From assembly GCA_900770525.1 (NCBI GenBank), contig CAAHDT010000018.1, positions 1-52,301 of the forward strand: 52,301 nt of DNA. The letters run 5' to 3'. A program made the translations under genes and the position numbers. Positions 49,896 to 52,301 of the stretch are shown here, one piece after another. The notes under the pieces are model-generated. The model was not told the DNA's origin. It searched no databases and was given only the letters and a program-made list of their open reading frames with translations. The stretch's first letter is position 1. The number at the start of each line of letters is the position of its first letter. Source of the DNA: Candidatus Gastranaerophilales bacterium (GTDB taxonomy: Bacteria; Cyanobacteriota; Vampirovibrionia; Gastranaerophilales; Gastranaerophilaceae).

Positions 49896-50747
49896 ATGAA
49901 AAACGGAATAGAAAACGGTTATTACCACGAAATTACCCCATCAGGTTTTGGGATTGCCATAAAGGCAGGAAAGGTTCTATTTTCAGAACAATCAGATTTT
50001 CAAAAAGTAGAAGTGTTTGAAACTGAAAGTTCTTTGGGAAGAGTTTTAACACTTGATGATTTAATGATGACAACAGAAGGGGATGAATATCATTATCACG
50101 AAATGATTGCACATGTTCCTATGATGAATCACAAAAATCCAGAATCTGTTTTAGTTATCGGCGGCGGTGATGGCGGTACCGTTAGAGAAGTTCTTAAACA
50201 CAAGAGCGTAAAACGTGTAGTGTTATGCGAAATTGATGGTATGGTAATTGATGCTTGCAAAAAATATCTTCCGACAATTGCTTGTGAATTAGACAATCCT
50301 AAAGTTGAAATTCTTGTTCAAGATGCGATTGAATACATAAAAGATAAGAAAAATGAATTCGATATAGTATTAATTGATTCTACTGATCCAATGGGACCCG
50401 GGGAAGGTTTGTTTACTGAAGAGTTTTATACAAACGTTAAAAATTCACTTAAAAAAGGTGGTATAGTAACAGCACAATCTGAATCTCCTTTTGTAAATAA
50501 AGAAGAAATTAAAAAAATGTATAATTTGTTAAAGAAAGTGTTCCCTATTTGTGAAACATTTACATCAAACATTCCGACTTACCCTGGCGGATATTGGGCT
50601 TGGGCATTTTGTTCAGAGGATGTAAAACCTTTATCATACATAGATGAAGAAAGATGTGCTGAAATTACAAAAACTTGTAAAATCTATAACAAAGATTATC
50701 ATATGGCACGTTTTGCGTTACCAAATTATTTAAAAGAATTGTTATAA
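49896..50747 (+). CDS. speE: Spermidine synthase (polyamine aminopropyltransferase)
   Basis: The 283-residue enzyme moves an aminopropyl group from decarboxylated S-adenosylmethionine to putrescine. The N-terminal beta domain has QKVEVFETESSLGRVLTLDD and MMTTEGDEYHYHEMIAHVPM. The Rossmann core has LVIGGGDGGTVREVLKH (about 86), then VEILVQDAIEYI and IVLIDSTDPMGPGEGLFTEEFY (about 150-172), followed by SNIPTYPGGYWAWAF. No speD (decarboxylase) is in the window. GGGAGATAAT precedes the ATG. Confidence 0.95.
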   Translation: MKNGIENGYYHEITPSGFGIAIKAGKVLFSEQSDFQKVEVFETESSLGRVLTLDDLMMTTEGDEYHYHEMIAHVPMMNHKNPESVLVIGGGDGGTVREVLKHKSVKRVVLCEIDGMVIDACKKYLPTIACELDNPKVEILVQDAIEYIKDKKNEFDIVLIDSTDPMGPGEGLFTEEFYTNVKNSLKKGGIVTAQSESPFVNKEEIKKMYNLLKKVFPICETFTSNIPTYPGGYWAWAFCSEDVKPLSYIDEERCAEITKTCKIYNKDYHMARFALPNYLKELL

Positions 50748-50766
50748 GAGTTAATCAGGGGATATT

Positions 50767-52134
50767 ATGTCTATTATCATAATGATTTTATTATTGAGTG
50801 TGCTTATTCTTGTTCACGAAGCAGGACATTTCCTTGCTGCTAAAATGTTCAAGATGAGAGTTTCTAAGTTTGGTTTTGGCTTGCCAATAGGTCCTACGTT
50901 GTGGAAAAAACAATTCGGAGATTTAGAAGTTCTTATTCATGCTTTTTTATTAGGCGGGTATGTTGCGTTTCCGGATGATGATAAGGATTTGGATTTACCG
51001 GCAGATTCCCCTGATAGGTTTATGAACAGACCAATATATCAAAGATTGGTTGTAGTATCGGCAGGTGTAATTGCAAATGTAATATGTGCATTTGTATTTG
51101 TTGTGCTTACGGCTTGTATTTGGGGGCAAATGCCTTCAGGAAATTACAATATTTTTGTAAAAGATATTGTTGCTGCGAAACAAGAATCTATTTGGCAGTC
51201 AGGCATGCAAAAAGGGGATAGAATTATTGTTGCAAACGGTTCTAAGATTAATACACCTAACGCGATTTTAAGTTTTGTTCAAATGAGCAAACTCAATGAT
51301 GGAAAAATTGCAGAAGGGGATGCTAATTCAGCGTTAGAAAAAATCCAAAAATTAAATCCTTCTTTTGAGGCGGATGAAGTTGTTCCAAAAGATGTAATAA
51401 TAAAACTTCCGGCGAAGGTTGCGGAAAGTCCGGTTGCTTTGAACGATAATGTATTAAAGGGGCTGGAAAAGCATAAAGATACAAGAATAGTTTTATCGGA
51501 TAGTCAAAAGGCTTTGAGAAACAAGATGAATAACGAGTCTTATGTTGTTTCTGATGGAACTTTTTCATTGAAAGATGTGGCCTATGCATTGGCGGATGGA
51601 AGTTGCCCTGTTAATTTAATTGTTGACAGAAACGGTAAAAAAGTTGAGTTGAAACCAATATATCCGAATAAGGATGGTATAATTGGAATTCAGATGGAAA
51701 TTAGAGAAGTTGTCATTCCGACAAAGGGTGTAAAAGCGATTTTGAAAACAAGTTCAAAATATCTTTGGGAACAAACTTCGATGTTGATATACGGACTTTA
51801 CCAGATTTTTGCAGGCAAAATTCCTTTGAGTGATTTACACGGAATTATTGCGATTACTAAAGTGGGTGGAGATGTTATTAATACGAGTGGATTTTTCTCC
51901 GGATTACTATTAACAGCAATTATATCTTTAGATTTAGCTATAGTAAACTTCTTGCCAATACCTGCATTAGATGGCGGACATGTATTGTTCTTAATTATTG
52001 AGAAAATCCGTGGAAAACGTTTGAGTGACGAAACAGTTGATAAGATTGGAACTTTTTGTTTCTTTGTGTTGATTGCTTTGATGGTATTGGTGTGTTTTAA
52101 CGATATTTACGCACTGTTATTGAAAAAGTTGTAA
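50767..52134 (+). CDS. rseP: Site-2 metalloprotease RseP/MmpA-type (rhomboid-like intramembrane protease)
   Basis: The 455-residue membrane protein has the zinc site VHEAGHFLAAKMF in the first helix (about 17-29) and FLPIPALDGGH (about 396-406), the third ligand region. Two central segments (about 120-330) resemble PDZ domains: KQESIWQSGMQKGDRIIVANG, then a second one with LIVDRNGKKVELKPI. Four membrane helices are seen. RseP cuts membrane-anchored proteins such as anti-sigma factors and signal-peptide remnants. An internal region (about 185-270) with long charged segments is larger than in E. coli, and otherwise it is standard. It follows speE by 19 bases. Confidence 0.93.
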   Translation: MSIIIMILLLSVLILVHEAGHFLAAKMFKMRVSKFGFGLPIGPTLWKKQFGDLEVLIHAFLLGGYVAFPDDDKDLDLPADSPDRFMNRPIYQRLVVVSAGVIANVICAFVFVVLTACIWGQMPSGNYNIFVKDIVAAKQESIWQSGMQKGDRIIVANGSKINTPNAILSFVQMSKLNDGKIAEGDANSALEKIQKLNPSFEADEVVPKDVIIKLPAKVAESPVALNDNVLKGLEKHKDTRIVLSDSQKALRNKMNNESYVVSDGTFSLKDVAYALADGSCPVNLIVDRNGKKVELKPIYPNKDGIIGIQMEIREVVIPTKGVKAILKTSSKYLWEQTSMLIYGLYQIFAGKIPLSDLHGIIAITKVGGDVINTSGFFSGLLLTAIISLDLAIVNFLPIPALDGGHVLFLIIEKIRGKRLSDETVDKIGTFCFFVLIALMVLVCFNDIYALLLKKL

Positions 52135-52173
52135 CTCTTGCGCAAAAGTGAAAAGTAGGGTATACTAATAATA

Positions 52174-52205
52174 TAGAAATGTAGGTTGGGCTTTCAGCCC
52201 AACAA
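52174..52205 (+). repeat. Dispersed intergenic repeat, copy 2
   Basis: TAGAAATGTAGGTTGGG followed by CTTTCAGCCCAACAA; it contains the inverted repeat GTTGGGC / GCCCAAC and is nearly the reverse complement of 575-605. It lies 39 bases ahead of the partial gene at the window end. Confidence 0.55.
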
Positions 52206-52243
52206 AGTCCAACAAAGTAGCAAAGAAAACGAGAGGATTAAGA

Positions 52244-52301
52244 ATGATAAAAAGAAGTAAGAAAACGCTGAAAACCAGTCATAGAGCGGTTTTCGGGGGG
52301 G
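52244..52301 (+). CDS. Start of a gene cut by the window end, possibly a prepilin-like protein
   Basis: An ATG at 52244 is preceded by GAGAGGATTA. The 19 visible codons read MIKRSKKTLKTSHRAVFGG. The basic leader resembles leaders that precede the FTLAEVLITLGIIG prepilin helix in gut Melainabacteria, as far as I recall; the helix itself is outside the window. The codons near the end are GC-rich. Confidence 0.35.
   Translation, partial: MIKRSKKTLKTSHRAVFGG

Overview
The window is AT-rich bacterial chromosome, mostly housekeeping genes, with one accessory block at about 37.5-48.3 kb. A MEP-pathway gene (ispH), a cyanobacterial-style ribosomal protein S1, a type IV pilus secretin/ATPase/platform set, CoA/ferredoxin-dependent 2-oxoacid metabolism, an iron alcohol dehydrogenase and no photosynthesis or respiration genes suggest a fermentative anaerobe. 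Many lineage-specific proteins and a pilin-like gene ending in a lectin-type tail point to the non-photosynthetic gut cyanobacteria (Gastranaerophilales / 'Melainabacteria'). This placement is inferred from gene content and style; I could not run a phylogeny.

Layout. 1-0.4 kb: 3' end of a secreted or pilin-like protein whose last ~100 bases are abruptly GC-rich, as in a diversity-generating retroelement (DGR) target. 0.7-2.8 kb: ispH and S1. 2.9-10.6 kb: a uridine-kinase-like gene, then a pilus operon (PilP-like lipoprotein, secretin, PilB, PilC, SDR). 10.7-14 kb: rplI, yajQ, rplT-rpmI, small unknown proteins and an acetyltransferase. 14.2-17.3 kb: a kinase-like/helical-repeat protein and an acyltransferase. 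17.7-20.3 kb: a four-gene 2-oxoacid:ferredoxin oxidoreductase operon. 20.5-26.8 kb: a 1661-residue coiled-coil protein overlapping a GlcD-type FAD oxidase. 26.9-38.2 kb: HD hydrolase, GT-C-like membrane protein, Fe-ADH, ychF, a regulator with four winged helices, HU, SpoIID-like protein and unknown proteins.

The accessory block holds tRNA-Arg(UCU), a small winged-helix protein resembling the tail of Fic proteins, a calpain-like cysteine protease, a lethal-factor-like zinc protease, and an island of about 4.5 kb with an McrBC-type restriction pair. That island lies between a 17-bp fragment of a tRNA-Ser 3' end and the complete tRNA-Ser(UGA) gene, which is the mark of site-specific integration, although no integrase is left.

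48.7-52.3 kb is again core: a PlsC-like acyltransferase, a HIT protein, spermidine synthase, the site-2 protease RseP, and the first codons of a gene cut by the window end, possibly a prepilin. A short dispersed repeat occurs in opposite orientation near each end of the window, next to the two truncated genes.

The strongest leads are the DGR-like variable tail, the two adjacent protease proteins with a similar layout, the tRNA-Ser McrBC island with two EVE/PUA-like regions in McrB, the four-winged-helix regulator, and the giant repetitive coiled-coil protein.
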